This document shows positions 48,155 through 61,213 of a stretch of 64,000 nucleotides of DNA, piece by piece. The position numbers and the translations under genes are program-made. Below the pieces are notes generated by a model. The model was given only the letters and a program-made list of their open reading frames with translations. It was not told the origin of the DNA and ran no database searches. Positions within the stretch are counted from its first letter, which is position 1. Each line of letters begins with the position of its first letter. The DNA is from Nematostella vectensis (taxonomy: Eukaryota; Cnidaria; Anthozoa; Actiniaria; Edwardsiidae), in assembly GCF_932526225.1 (NCBI RefSeq), contig NC_064040.1, positions 7,847,181 through 7,911,180 on the forward strand. Direction: 5' to 3'.

Positions 48155-50022
48155 ATCCACGAAGCTATAAAGGTAGATAATTGTACTTGAACCAAAAGCA
48201 TAGATAACTGATATTGGTTTACTAGTAAAGCATCATTTTAAACCGGCATCTCGAAATTTGCTTTGAATAGCATTTGTGGTTTTGTGGCGAATAATGTCAT
48301 TTTCGAAATACAACAAAAGCGACAATAGAACCCCCGATCATCGAATCTTCCAAGGAGACATTTGAATTATTGGTGGAAAAATAAATAACAAAAATATTTA
48401 AATAAGTTTTAAATCGAAGCTGCAAAACGTCTTGTATATATATATATTTTTTTTTCTAAGTTGTACATTACAAGCCCTTCATCCACTAATAAAACTGTTA
48501 GAATTTTGCAGAAAAAGCCTTTCTTAATGGTGAGGGTGAATTAATGTGCGATTCGCACATCCCGTTCCCTCTAGTTACTGGTCTGTAAAGTGCTGAGAAC
48601 CATTACTGCTCTTAAAAACAAATGCTGGCAAAGTATGTAGATTTCAATACTTTTTTAAAAGTAGTAGTAGTAGACTAGAAGATGACTGTGGTTTTTGTCA
48701 AGTAGGTAAAGTAGTAGTAGTGATAGTAGTAGACTAACGGAAGATTGTGGCTCCTTTTGATTGGCCTATTACTTCCTTTGCTTCATGTGCTAATGGATGT
48801 ATACACCTATTTCAAATAAGGTTGCCTACAGTGCCTCATGGGTATAAAAAATAAAATTAAGCGTAAATAAAAACAAACATAGGTTTGGAAAGCTTTAACA
48901 TTCTTGTTTATATACCACCACCCGCCCTTCAGAGACCAAGATTCAGCCATTTATACGTTTCCCAGGAAGCACTACGGGTGCGATACATTGATCCTCGAGT
49001 GCAACCTTAACACATTGACCCCTCAACCGGCCTGTACCGGCTCTGAGAAGTACCCACAACCCAAAAAATTCATAAATGCAAAATAAACACAACAAGATGA
49101 AGATACTCAGGCATCAGTCTAAGGGATAAATGGTCTTGAAGATATGCATCCAACCAAGGTGTTGGCAACTACTCTTTAGCGAAATAATAGCACAGGTTCT
49201 TTGACAAATTTCTAATCGAACAAGGAAAGAAAAGCTGAATCACCCCTCTCAATAAACGCTTAAAATACCACACAAGGGAGAGAGACCAGCAAACACAGCT
49301 CAAGACACAGTAGATACCTTTATTCTGATCCTCCAGGTTCAAATCCATGGCCTCAAAACAAGGCTTGTAAAACCACTTTGATGCCATCACGGATTGCAAA
49401 GCATTCTGGGAGATCCAGGAAGAAATTCACGAGGGGAGGGCCAGTCTGAACACTCCTCTCCCCAAAGTCAGATAGTTGATGAAAAATACAAGCAACCCTC
49501 AACTTGTGCTGGCTTCAGCACAACGAAGAGGGATTAAAAGTGGGGAGCGCAAAGCACTGTTGGAAAGCTTGGATACCGCTGACTAGGTGCAGCTGTGTTT
49601 GACTTTGACGGGCTGTATAAAACTCAGAATAGGGGGGAGGTATCTGTTTTCAGTCTTTTTTTTTTGTAAATTCAGCTAAAAAATAGCCAGGAGTCAATGG
49701 GTTAAATGAAATATGTGTATACAGTATTTTCTAACTCGAGCATCCATGTGTCGTAGCACGCAGGCGTTCATGGGTAATGTATAAATGTCCATCCAAAGCT
49801 GAATCCAAAGCCATGTTGGTTTTTATAGCCACCATAACAAACTACAACTTGTTTTGTTAACGTTTGTTTGTTTATTTATTTGATAGAAACGAAGCAATGC
49901 AAATATATTAAGAATGGGTTTCTAGGTGAGGGGAAGGCGATACGCGGTGTATTCTTGGAAATAGCGGTGTATTTTTGCACCATGTTGGGTTTGTTATTGA
50001 CATGGCGGGCGCGTAATACCAA
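48155..50022. other. Intergenic, no gene recognised
   Basis: The stretch has AT-rich sequence, a short (agt)n tract near 48661-48730 and no supported gene. Confidence 0.4.
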
Positions 50023-50655
50023 AGAGCCCTGTACAGGACCCGAAATGATCCCAGGACCCGAAATGATCCCCAAAAGTACCCCAACTGATCCCTGGACCCG
50101 AAACGATACCGAGGAGTCCCCGAAATCAACCCCACGGAATTGCGGTAATGGACAAAGGGAAAGCAGAAGAAAGCACTTCCAATTCTTAAAGCATAATTAA
50201 GGGTTGACAGCGAATCTATTTCTAAATAATATGACTTAAAGACCTTAAATTCCAATACAATACTTCTATTTATTACATTGCCCCGGCGGTAAACCCATAA
50301 ACAGAGTCCAAAACACATTTTTATTTGACCCCAATTGCTGACTCAACCAAGCTGTCGAAAGCTGTATTTCCCGCGCAGTCGTATATAAAAATCTTAATAC
50401 TATGGTTTTAGTTAATTCAAATTTCTGGATAGTAACAAAAATGACGCTAAAATGTTTTATATGTTTTTAAAACTGAAAGCCAATCCTTCCACATTCCTTT
50501 TGTTTGTCCATTACTGCAATTCCTTGGGGTTCATTTCGGGGACTCTTGGGGATCGTTTCGGGTCCCGGGATCAGTTGGGGTACTTTTGGGGATCATTTCG
50601 GGTCCTGGGATCGTTTCGGGTCCTGGGATCATTTCGGGTCCTGTACAGCCCCTCT
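50023..50655. mobile_element. Inverted-repeat element built of gggacccgaaatgatcccc subrepeats
   Basis: The left arm (50023-50155) and right arm (50499-50655) are inverse copies. They run from agagccctgtacagg into ggacccgaaatgatccc-type units and end in gcaattcc/ggaattgc and a tccatta-type segment. The subrepeat is itself tandem, two to four units per arm. The centre is ordinary AT-rich DNA. No protein is encoded. Confidence 0.65.
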
Positions 50656-51126
50656 CTTATTAATGCCCTTTTGACCTCAACTATTTTGTCTCGAATTTAT
50701 ATTCGAGACAAAGAAGAGTTTCACCTACGTTACCCCGTGTACAGAATCCAACTTAAACCCAGCAAGTTTATAGGCGTTTCCTTTTTTAGTTTAGCTTAAA
50801 GGTTGGTTGTAAGACTCATGCGCAAAGACATCAAAAGCGAGAATCTGTAAAACACAAGGACATTCGCGCAAACGCACGAAAATCAAGCAGTTCTCCTGCG
50901 CTTGCGTTCCATTGAGATTCAACATATTGCACAAGTTCAGGGAGGAATTACTGGAGGAGAGAAAAAATCCCTTCTTGGAGGTTATATGTATGGATATTCA
51001 TTATAAGAATCACACATACATGAATAAATAAGGACAATTTACAAAAACAAGAACAAGTAAAAAACTGGCCTCACAGACACAACAATTGTACAATGTCTAT
51101 TTTCTTTTTTTTTAGGATAATAGGCA

Positions 51127-51354
51127 ATGTCTTCTTCAGGAGGGAACTCATTGCCGACAAACAAGACTGCTCTCCAAGAGACCGTGAAAGTGTTACGCTG
51201 TCACGCGGAAATCAAGCGCATTAAAGTGTCACGTGCCAGCACAGATCTCATGAACTACTGTTTGGAGCACGCGAAGAACGATTACCTCCTCCCCCAGGGG
51301 GGCTCATCATCCGGGAACCCTTACAAAGAGGGCAAAAATTGTCCCGTCATGTGA
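51127..51354 (+). CDS. Heterotrimeric G protein gamma subunit, CPVM terminus
   Basis: The 75-residue protein has the Ggamma signature: an N-terminal helix (LQETVKVLRCHAEIKRIKVS), then DLMNYCLEHAKNDYLL, NPYKEGKN and a C-terminal CAAX box CPVM. Ggamma pairs with Gbeta at the inner plasma membrane and signals downstream of GPCRs. A final Met in the CAAX box predicts farnesylation, where most Ggamma end in Leu and are geranylgeranylated. The coding region is one exon. A pyrimidine tract and AG (near 51105-51115) directly upstream indicate a spliced 5' leader. A polyadenylation signal AATAAA lies at 51374-51379, 20 bp after the stop. Confidence 0.93.
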   Translation: MSSSGGNSLPTNKTALQETVKVLRCHAEIKRIKVSRASTDLMNYCLEHAKNDYLLPQGGSSSGNPYKEGKNCPVM

Positions 51355-51373
51355 CACAGGGGCAGCATGAATC

Positions 51374-51379
51374 AATAAA
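51374..51379 (+). terminator. Polyadenylation signal AATAAA of the G gamma gene
   Basis: A canonical hexamer lies 20 bp past the stop codon. Confidence 0.6.
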
Positions 51380-53747
51380 CTGGTCTAGTCGTTATAATTA
51401 GGATTGGAATCCTATGGCCCAGGCTCGTCGCAAGAAAACTGGGTCGAGCGCATGACGGCGAGGTTTTCAGAAAAAACAACAAAAACATGGCTGTAAAAGT
51501 ACATCAAAATTTTCCTTTTTTAAACGCACAATACGCCAATTGTTGAACAAGCGGAAACATGAGCGAAATCGCAAAATCGGTACATTCATTTATCCGAGAA
51601 CCTCGTTTCCATGCACTCGCCCCAGTTCATGGCACATCGAGCCTGGGCTATTCAGATGGATAAAATTCTTAGCTTTTTATTGTAAGTGCACATATTGTGT
51701 GATAACTGATGCATACAAAACGACCTGCGCGTACCGAGCACCATTAGCGCCGCGCCTTAAATCTCCTTAACCCTTAAGGGGGGGGGGGGGGGGGGGTATT
51801 CGAATTCAGATTTTTCTTCATAAAATTCAGATGTTTCTGCTTCAATGATGTATTTATTTGGAGAAAATGGAAACAGTATCACAAGTTAATAGCAACAATG
51901 ATCAGAAAAAATTGCTGTCAATGAGTTTTCGTTATGGTTAAAAAACATAAGCCATTTCTATTTGGGTTGAGGAAGTGGGATTTGAAGGGGGCTTTTAATT
52001 TATATCTTGAAAGCGGCGCTTCAAGAGGATGTACCAATTTAAATAGTATTGGGAGCTAAAAACGAGCGTTTACGGTATTATAATTATGATTATGATTATG
52101 GTTATGATTATGATTATGATTATGATTATGATTATGATTATGATTATGATTATGATTATGATTATGATTATGATTATGATTATGATTATGATTATGATTA
52201 TGATTATGATTATGGCATAAGCAAAACACGCCACTTTCTTTCCCAGGCATAAGGGATATACGATTCGTATGTGGGATATCCAACGAATTTCGAGTCATCC
52301 CATACCAGAAAATAAGATTTTAGTCGTTACAGTGCAAGGTCATTGGCATGATTGAATCTAATAAAAGTGAGTCTTTGCCTTTGCTTTTCATTTTAAAAAT
52401 CTTTATAGAGATGTAAGAAATAAATGTAGTAATAGAGATGTTTTTATGCATATTTTCACCCTTGTGTGAACAAGTGTAAGAAATGGGTCGATTAGTGCCT
52501 GGCATGATCCCAATGGAGCAAATATGTTTATATAGAAGGTATATACCCATAATACAATATGATTACTGTAAATACAGCAAATCTCAATAAACCGATTAAA
52601 GAATGACGTTGTTGTACGAATGAAGAATGAGGGTGTTGTTCGCGTCGCAAATAATTCCCCCTTTTTTTTGGTGGGGGGGGGGGGGGGGGGTGAGGGGAAG
52701 GAGGAGAGGGGTAGGCTGGGGAGTCCTAAAGAATAGCTAACATGAATTCAAAGATTTTCTTGACATACCGAAATCAAAACATCGAATGTACCTCGCCAAA
52801 GTACGTATAAACAGCCACGACCTTGAATTTGAAAAAGGGAGACACACAACCATATAAACTAGTGCAGTAAAGAACGTGTCCACTTTGTCGCGGCATTGTG
52901 GCGCTATTTCATTGGTGGGATGCAAAACTAATGTTTAAAAAAAAGGAATTTTTCGAAAAAAGTCTATTAGATTGAGCTAAATTTCTCCCTGCACCAAGCT
53001 TGCATGGGTTTTTAACCCATTGAAAAGTACTGCAAAAAATGCAGTATTTCAAGGTCTCCAAACAAGAAGTCAAATAGGCCAAGAGCCAAGTGGCTGGAGT
53101 TTTATCACTTTAAGGCGTTCGCCCTGTTTCCAGGTTATCCTGACCTGAAATCCCACTCCTACTTTGTAATCATCAAGACAACGCTCCACGAGAAGGGGAC
53201 GAGAGTGGATACGCATTGGTTAATAATGAGTAGCTTTTAGTGTTAACTGACAATTCAACCTGTGATGGTTAAACTCGCCCTGATTGTTGTACCTGTCACA
53301 AACCTGTTCAAATGAAAGCACTTCAGATGGTGGGTAAATTACGGCGAAAGAACTTTGCTTTGAATTCCACGTTCTCAACAAACAGTAAGGCCCTTGGCGC
53401 GGATAGATCAAAGGGTAAGTAAAACACGATGCCTTTTTTATTATACGTAGATGATTTACATATTTCGACCGCGTCACGCAGGGGACTGGACGCAAAATAA
53501 TGCAAATTTGCTTTTTCATTTTTAACCATTTTTCGTAGCAATAAGCTAAACTACAAGTTAACTTTCCTTTTAAAGTGAGCACCGACTTAAAATTAATCTA
53601 AGAATAGTATTTCCAAGACAAAACTTGGTTGATTTTAGCTATGCCTTTTTTGCTCGACCGATTATATAGTTATATTATCTCACACTTAATAGCAATCTAG
53701 CAAACAAACAAGGATAGCAAAACACTCGCTTATTCACCATACGCAAC
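51380..53747. other. Intergenic with microsatellites, no gene recognised
   Basis: It contains poly-G runs near 51780-51797 and 52671-52690 and a hexamer array at 52078-52215. No coding exon is supported. Confidence 0.4.
52078..52215. repeat. (TTATGA)n hexamer array
   Basis: About 22 units of TTATGA, nearly uninterrupted apart from a G at about 52101. Apparent Tyr-Asp or Asn-His repeat frames here are products of the hexamer. Confidence 0.95.
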
Positions 53748-53752
53748 TTCTT

Positions 53753-53893
53753 CAGGGGCGGATCTAGCTTTTCGCTGTAGGGGGGTTTGGCAGTGACAAA
53801 GGGTGGAGGGATATTTTTTTTGTTACATATGGCTTTCTGGCAGCGCAATGGGGGGTTTAAACCCCCTAAACTCTCCGGCTAGATCCGCTACTG
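53753..53893. mobile_element. hAT-like MITE with 5-bp TSD TTCTT
   Basis: The ends CAGGGGCGGATCTAGC and GCTAGATCCGCTACTG are near-perfect inverted repeats of the common hAT type. TTCTT flanks both sides (53748-53752 and 53894-53898). A 5-bp rather than the usual 8-bp duplication points to a 5-bp hAT subgroup. It is 141 bp and non-coding. Confidence 0.8.
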
Positions 53894-53898
53894 TTCTT

Positions 53899-55297
53899 AT
53901 TTCATACTTTTGAAGAGAAAAAAACAAGAACTAAAATTTAAGTAAATCGTGGTTTTTAAGATGAAAGGTTCGTGTTTGTTATGTCAAGGCACATGTATGG
54001 CGCAAAATGAATAATACAACATGGCAGTTTGTAAATATTATTAGGTCATGACAAATAGGACAATGCCTAGAGTGAAGCGCGTCGCTCACTTATATATCAA
54101 AACTGCCAAAATCACTAGGAGAGATAAGAAGAGTATGCGCCACTTTTAATCATCTATGCGCCACTTTTAATCATCAAACCGAACAAAGCGCTTCAAAAGT
54201 TGAGTTTGGGTTTCGCTTCTCGTGGGAAAATCGATTCACGCTTGACTGAACTTTGAAGCTCCGCACCGAGTAGCAGTTTACTGACAATTTAGCTTCGTGC
54301 ACCTGGCCCAAGCCCTTTTATAGTGCGGGTCCTTGTTGGACGCTATAAACTGGATAGAGGTGACCCCCTATCTCAATTTTTTTTAATAACCATCCAACAG
54401 AACTCGACACCGTATAATATGATATTCGCAGCTTTTATTTCATATATCTCCCCTTTCTCCCCCCCCCCCCCCCCCCCCCCCCCCCTACCCCCCCCTCCAA
54501 TTCCAAATTTTTTTCCGGATTTGTGGACTTTAATTAACTTTACAAGATCCCTAAGGCTTCAAAATAACAACAACAAGAAGCAACCAATTTATCGCTTTCG
54601 TTAAAAGTCACTTGATCAGTTGGCTAAAATCGCTTATTTGACGCTATGCTTTACTGTATAATTTACATTGGGTGTGTCACTGCCATATATCTAGCAACTA
54701 ATCAGATTTTAATCGTGATCTCTAGCTAGAATGGTGATGTGGTGTCCGGGGCTCACTTGGATTATATTCTCAGCGTGCGCATGCTCGATGGTTACAGCAA
54801 CCGCTGAGCAGGGTGAGTGAAACAAGGGAAGTGTTATGGGTAAGCATGGGTAAAAACGTGACATGTAATGCCATCGAAACCGATCTCTTCTTACCGTAGA
54901 TTTGTTAACGCGCATGCGCAGAGTGTCCCCCCCGATTGCAGCCAAGAAGGTGGAAAAGTCAAGTAGAATAAGTGAGTGGAATAAAGCACTGATGAAAATG
55001 TGTTTAAAATTTGAAAAAAAACTTCTTTCATGTTTCAAAACTGGAGTCATTGTTTTGAGATACTAAAAAAAAATCACACCGCATGACTGACTGAAAGTTA
55101 CAAAGTTCAAAAATCTCTAGAAAAACAAATCGAAAAAAGAAAACTTTGCGGCTAAAAAGCCCAGCCAACTTCCTGGGCTAAAAAAAAAACATTCTGGAAC
55201 AAAAATGAGATATTAACCGCCCATCAGATACCAAATAGTTCACGCTCGACCCCTAATTAGAACGTGGTACAGAGCCTGAGATTCTATATTCCTATAG
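53899..55297. other. Region upstream of the FN2-ShKT-FN2 gene, no exon recognised
   Basis: The following gene lacks a visible signal-peptide exon, which would be expected here. I could not find one with a matching donor. A poly-C run occupies about 54461-54485. Confidence 0.4.
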
Positions 55298-55628
55298 TCT
55301 ATACCACGACCGGGGGGCGTTCCTCACACGCTTTGCAAGTTTCCGTTTTACTATAACGGTCGGCGCTATACGGAATGCACGCATGACGGCTTCGTGAACA
55401 AACCAAAATGGTGTTCAACTACGATGGATTTCAATCGGGACCTAAAGTGGGGCTGGTGCGAGACGGAGGAGGCACAGAAAAAGTGCCGTGATGTAATAAT
55501 AGACTGCAGAAAATTGGGCTTCATCTGGAAGCTGCAAGTCTACGAGTATTTTCTTTAAGGATATGACCAAGGTGAGAATAGGGGAGGTTGGGAGGTTGAT
55601 AAAGGAGCGGAAGATAATGAAGGGAATT

Positions 55629-55743
<115 letters not shown>

Positions 55744-56274
55744 GTAATCGCCGACGACTTCCAACATAGAGTAGGAAGGTTAGAAAAAGCTTAAAAAGTG
55801 GAGGTAAGGGAATAGAGGCAGGAGGGAGGGGGTCAACATTTTTTCTTTACTGCGGCTCTCAATATTCCATATATCTTGCCGGCAATTTAATCCAACACTT
55901 TCAAGCTTGCGTCCTCCAAAATGCTTTTTTCAAAAAAAATGCCTAACCACTGCTGGCTGGGAAAATATTTCTAACCAAAGCTGGCTGGGTGAAAAAAGAA
56001 ATGGTCCCTCCTGAGAAAAAGGAACAGATATTTCTTTCGCAGGAACTTTGAAAATTGATATTTTCGGTATCAGCACATATTCAAACGACCAAACAGGCCG
56101 TACTCTGGATTTTTATTAGGAGGAGAAAGAACAAAAAGGCACTTTTCATGCCTTTGCAGTATCTTCACGGGACGTTTACTGTCGGATTTGGCTACATACC
56201 AGAGTGATCTAGCTTACGATTTTTAGTTTTGTCTACAAATAGCACGTCCACCAAAAGTGGACTTTCAGCTGTTG

Positions 56275-56307
<33 letters not shown>

Positions 56308-56449
56308 GAGGGGTACGGGCCTGCCAAATAGCCATTTAAACGTGTTTGGAAAAGGGGCTCGTTGTTTGCCCTTGTTCACGCCACCTCTACGCAAGGCACT
56401 GGCCAAACAAAAAGTAACAAATGCAATTCCGTTGATTCGAATGACGGAA

Positions 56450-56712
56450 GCCAGAAAGCGACGTATGAAGAAAACTTTGTCGTTTTGGGGGTCTGGTACA
56501 TAGGAAGTTTTGTTTCTTATCAGATACTTTCTCCGTTGACCTAAGATGGCCAGAGTCACTGTTTTTCTCTTCTGACTACAAGTCATAAAGTTTACGAAGC
56601 ACCTGCGGTACGGCAAACCCTTAAACGTGACAAGAATCGTGCAGTTTTTCCAAATAAGGTATATATCAGTTTCCTTATATGGAAGTGACCGCGTTTGTCA
56701 AAAACGACAATT
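56450..56712 (+). repeat. Dispersed ~270-bp repeat, copy 2
   Basis: It is the same family and orientation as 28325-28605 and lies in the intron of the FN2-ShKT-FN2 gene. A poly-G run (about 56277-56306) sits upstream. Confidence 0.75.
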
Positions 56713-57089
56713 TTTTTATATGTTTGTTATAAGCAGGCGGTAGTTGAACATTAATGCCGAAAATTCGCAGAATATTGAAAATTGCAAGTGAGAAAACAAT
56801 TCATTAATCTGGTGGAAAATCTAAAAGTTCTACAATCTTACTCACTTGATGATTCTTGGCAGAACTGCCCCCGTAGCTGCGGATTCTGCACGTATGGAGG
56901 AACGGCAAAAGGCGCGCCGTGCAAGTTCCCATTCATCTACAAAAGGAAGATGTACACAGGCTGCATGAGGTCGAAATGGAAGGCCTACAAGGGGACGCAC
57001 TGGTGTGGGACAACGGATAATGTGGACAGGGATAACCAGTGGGGGCTCTGCTACAGTCGGTGATGGGGTCAGGCTATACCTTGTCGGCT

Positions 57090-57095
57090 AATAAA
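57090..57095 (+). terminator. Polyadenylation signal after FN2-ShKT-FN2
   Basis: AATAAA lies 27 bp past the stop at 57061-57063. A similar ~45-bp segment (aaaatacacataaataaacagat) is duplicated at about 57121 and 57237. Confidence 0.55.
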
Positions 57096-57895
57096 TACAC
57101 GAAAATCTTATAAACAATTTTAAAATACACATAAATAAACAGATGCATTTTGGTAGGGACAGTATTTGACTCTATATATAGTGGCGGTTTCCAGACTTCA
57201 GGGGGAGGTGTGGGGGGGGGGAGGGAGGAGGGAGGTTAAAATACACATAAATAAACAGATTCGAAACAGATGCATTTTGGTAGTACAGTATTTGACTGTA
57301 TATTAAGGAGTGGGGAGGGGATATTAAGAGAGTGAACTTGAATTTAGGTGGATAAGAAAGGGACTGTATCAAAAATTTATCAATAAGTTGGTTGCCACCA
57401 AACACCCCCTTAGCCACCCGCCCCTGTCTGAAAAACACCCGTTCTCATAATAGTTTTAACTATTAAAATCCCATCTAAATAACAATTTCAATGAAAAACA
57501 AATCGTTTATCATTTATAGCGCGATTTCGCTTGGTAACAAGACAAGGAAGGAAATAACGGCAACGTTCCTTACAACATTTTAAGCTACAGCGCACGTAAA
57601 ATGTATGGTATGACAAGAAATACTTCAGAAAAGCTGGAGAAAAGCTAAACGGTATGCCTTAAAAGACTACAGACAAGCTGTACAGCAAAAACTAGGCGTG
57701 GTAGTACGAGAGAAAGAAACTAATCTGTTTCCATAGAGGCGAAAAACTTGCCATCCCAACCCAACCTTGTGTTGATATATTTTTCTCATACAGTTGTACT
57801 CGAATTTTGCATCCCACTTCCCAAAAACATATTGGTCAGCCAGACATAACGGAAAAACCTGGAAAATACGCAATAGTAGATAGAGAAAGAAGACA

Positions 57896-58159
57896 CTAAG
57901 GCTGGTTCGTACGACGACGTAAGCGTAAGCGGAGACGAAAGCGTAAGAGTCTTATGTCCCGTGAGAACCGGCTCGACATAAGCGCAAGGTTTTACGCATG
58001 CTCAGTTCGTAATCTAGTGCCCATACCACCTCGACGAGTTTGGTTAATTTATGCTTATGTTTTGCTTATGCTTACGTCGATCCGGTTTTCACGTGACATA
58101 AGACTCTAACGCTTCCGTCTCCGTTTATGCTTACGTCGCTCGTGACAACTAGCCTTTAG
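57896..58159. mobile_element. MITE with cgtaagcgtaagcggagacg arms
   Basis: The left end CTAAGGCTGGTTCGTACGAC and the inverse of the right end (CTAAAGGCTAGTTGTCACGA) are related. Inner arms built of gtaagc steps and gagacg pair over about 60 bp. No protein is encoded and no target-site duplication is clear. Confidence 0.6.
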
Positions 58160-58589
58160 AACGCAGTGGCTATATGCCCGACAGTCGGGAAAGGTCCTCG
58201 ATGGACTAAATGCCCGACAGTTTTCAATTGTGTAGTTCCAGAAAAAAATCCATACCCCCCAGGATAAAGGGCATTATAACCCCGCTCCCCTCTGGAAATT
58301 CCTGGGCGTTAAACCCCCCCCCCCCTCCCCCGGAATTTCCAATCCCCGCAATGGAGGGGGGGGGGGGGGGGGGGGGAGGGGGTGTATGGATATTTTCTGG
58401 CTACACATTTATTCAATTAACTCAGTAAATTGTCGACCTACTGAGTTCAAATTATTCTATATTTGTTGAGAAAGGGTGGGCCAATCTGAATTGAGCTTTG
58501 TTGTCGGTTTTTGATGTCTTCTTCGTCTATGTACACCGTAACATCGTTATTTTAGAAGTACTTCTTTCAATAGTGGATAGAGGGAATTC

Positions 58590-58693
58590 TTCCCTGCTAG
58601 CAGAGGCCTCTTTTCTCTGTATTTCGCTGGGCTGGCGTTCGCGAGGAAAAGCCCAGCGAAATACAGAGAAAAGAGGCCTCTGCTAGCAGGGAA
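58590..58693. mobile_element. Hairpin MITE family B, copy 2 (9-bp TSD AGGGAATTC)
   Basis: A 104-bp near-perfect hairpin starts TTCCCTGCTAGCAGAGGCCT, runs through ATTTCGCTGGGCT and has a small loop near 58640. Flanks are identical AGGGAATTC (58581-58589 and 58694-58702). Copy 1 at 34940 lacks the inner GCTGGGC part. Confidence 0.88.
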
Positions 58694-60969
58694 AGGGAAT
58701 TCTAAATTTCACCGAACATAGCTAAAACGGCCCCAAATGCGCTCTAAATCTCTTAAACGTGTAAATAAAGACAACTACAAGTACTACATCACGTTGGATT
58801 GAATTATTACATTTTTGGAAGAATACTCTGTCGGATCAAATTACTCATTGACAGTGCCTGGGCTACCTGTGGTAAATTCTCAGCCTAAATTATCCTATAT
58901 TTGTTTAGAAAGGGCAAGCGATTTTGAATTGAGCTTTTTTGTTGGAATTGAATGCTTTTCCTTGTTTGTTTACACTATAAAATCGATAATTTTGTTGAAA
59001 TTTGAACTTTATCTGCTACAATAACAAAGTCAGGAAAGGTGTTTATTTTGGCTCGAGGAAAGGAAAGGAAACAGAAAGGAAAGGAAACAGAAAGGAAAGG
59101 AAACAGAAAGGAAAGGAAACAGAAAGGAAACAGGAAGGGAAGCTGGTCCGACTTTATCCAGAATTGCAGCCATAGGCTGAATTACTCTGGATTTACATTA
59201 CACATACTGGGTTATTTGAATAAATTGAAAGCTGTCGGGCATTTAGTCTATTGAGGACGTTTCCCGATTGTAGGGCATATAGCCGCTGCGTTCTTAGGAT
59301 GGCCATCGGTTCCTTGTATTCAGGACTGATTTTCAAAGCACATATAACGTGAGACCGAAATGCACATACCGAGATTTTGGCTTTTTAGATATTTTTCCCT
59401 TGATCATCCTTGCGCTATGTATGAGCTCAGGGACGAAAAACTCAAATTTCAATGACACTACAAAAAATCGCATCAATTTAAGAAAAGTCGCATTTGATAT
59501 TTTGTTTGCTATTACACGCTAAGTAGTTAGAGAAATGTTCAGTCTTTAGATGAGAAATGGGCTTATTTGAAGCGCCATGTTTTCCTTCATGTCGGTCAGC
59601 CAAACATTCTATTCCGTACCTCTATAAAGCCGACCATATGCAACATCAATTAGCGGCCACGGTCACCATTTTCCACTCTCCGGCAAAATCACAGTCACTA
59701 TTAAGCTACCAGAAGATGCCATTCCTTATGTATCCTAATCCTATGACGATATATATAATAATGAAGCAGAAAAGGCTAATAGAGGGAGAAATTTGACTTC
59801 AGGATTTACGGTAACGGTGGTATCAAAGTCACAATTACATCCCTCGCCCCCTTAATCGTTATTTGCAGGGTTGGATCCCATTCTGATTTTTTAATCTGAC
59901 ATTTTAATCTTTTTTTTTTTTAACTTAAAGACATATAAAAAACAGTTTTTTTGCTTTTAACTGTAATGATAAATCATTAATGATAACATAACACTATGGA
60001 AGCGGTTTGCAACCTGTTGTTCTCTAAGTCAAGATCAAAAGACCGCTCTAATTTAATTTTCTTCTGAAAGATACCCCGATGGGAGATATGACAAGCTAAC
60101 GTCACTGGTAGATAAAGCGCAAGACCATTGCTGGCGGATTCAGATGATACCAGACAAGCGAGGGCCGTCTAAGACCAGAGTGTCTCAAGACTAAAAGACT
60201 AAACATCATAAGACTAAACAATACGAAGGAAAATCATAACAACAAGCTAAAAGGGCTTAATTAAAGAAGTAATTAAGCAAGTCATAAGAAAAATCAAACA
60301 AAGTAGATAGTTACGGTAAGTACAAAATTCCGTAACGATATTTTATTTAATAAATTCTGCAGTTTATTGAAATTCTAGCTTGAATAACAAAGAACTCATT
60401 TAAGTAACGCATCAAAACAATCTTCCAATAAAGGGTCATCCAAACTATAGTAGCTTAATCGACATTGTACATGGCAAGCAGTAAAGATTGATGTAGATTG
60501 AGATAAAAGTGACACGCTCAAAATTTTTTAATAGCATTGCCACCTGACTAGCATCAATCAAAAAAGTAGATGAATCCTATGTAGTGATGCCCTGCCCTGG
60601 TGGTACAAACGCGACTTGCTTGCTTTACGCCAAGAATTCGGGCCTGTTTGACTGTTTGGAGCTTCATATTTATTTACCGTATACTTTTTAATTAAAGCCC
60701 CGTGCAAATAGACACAAGAAAATGTATTACCAGCCTGCCCTATGTATGCTGGCTGGGGCTTGGGCCTGCGATTCAGACAGCACGTCAGATGCCAGGCCAC
60801 CCTGGATTTTTTCTTGGCGGGGGGGAGGGGGGCAAATATGGATTGATGACATACCAGAGTGATCTAATTTATGCTTTATAGTTTGTCTACAAATAGCACG
60901 TCTATACGTCTATTGTGAACCGAAATTGGACTTTCTGCCGCTGTGGGGGAGAGGGGGAAGGGGGGGATT

Positions 60970-61085
60970 TCACACTACGGATTCGTAGTCGAGCATCGTA
61001 GCGGAGTCGTAGGCTGATTTACACTCTACGACTCGAGTTGTGAGGTGTCGCATATACAACTAAATCGTGCTGTCTAAATCATCTT
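60970..61085. mobile_element. Element related to 34120-34330, inverted
   Basis: Shared landmarks are gtagtcgagcatcgtagcgg, ctctacgactcgag and actaaatcgtgctgtcta. It probably belongs to the same MITE family as the copy in the GPCR intron. Ends are not resolved. Confidence 0.5.
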
Positions 61086-61213
61086 TAAGGAGTCGAAAGA
61101 TATATACGATTGGCATCCTCTAAATATTATAAGAGGTTGGCAAAATAGCTAGACCTTTACTCCCTAGTCTACCTGCGATCTATTATGTACTTTTTTGTTT
61201 ATTCTGTAGCACG

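Larger units (their letters stand above)
57096..61213. other. Intergenic between the two FN2/ShKT genes
   Basis: No further exon is recognised. The stretch holds three mobile-element-like units (57896-58159, 58590-58693, 60970-61085), a purine minisatellite near 59049-59140 (aggaaacagaaaggaa units) and a poly-G run near 58358-58376. Confidence 0.45.

Noticed and set aside
52049-52298. Tyr-Asp and Asn-His repeat peptides
   Set aside because: Products of the (TTATGA)n microsatellite.
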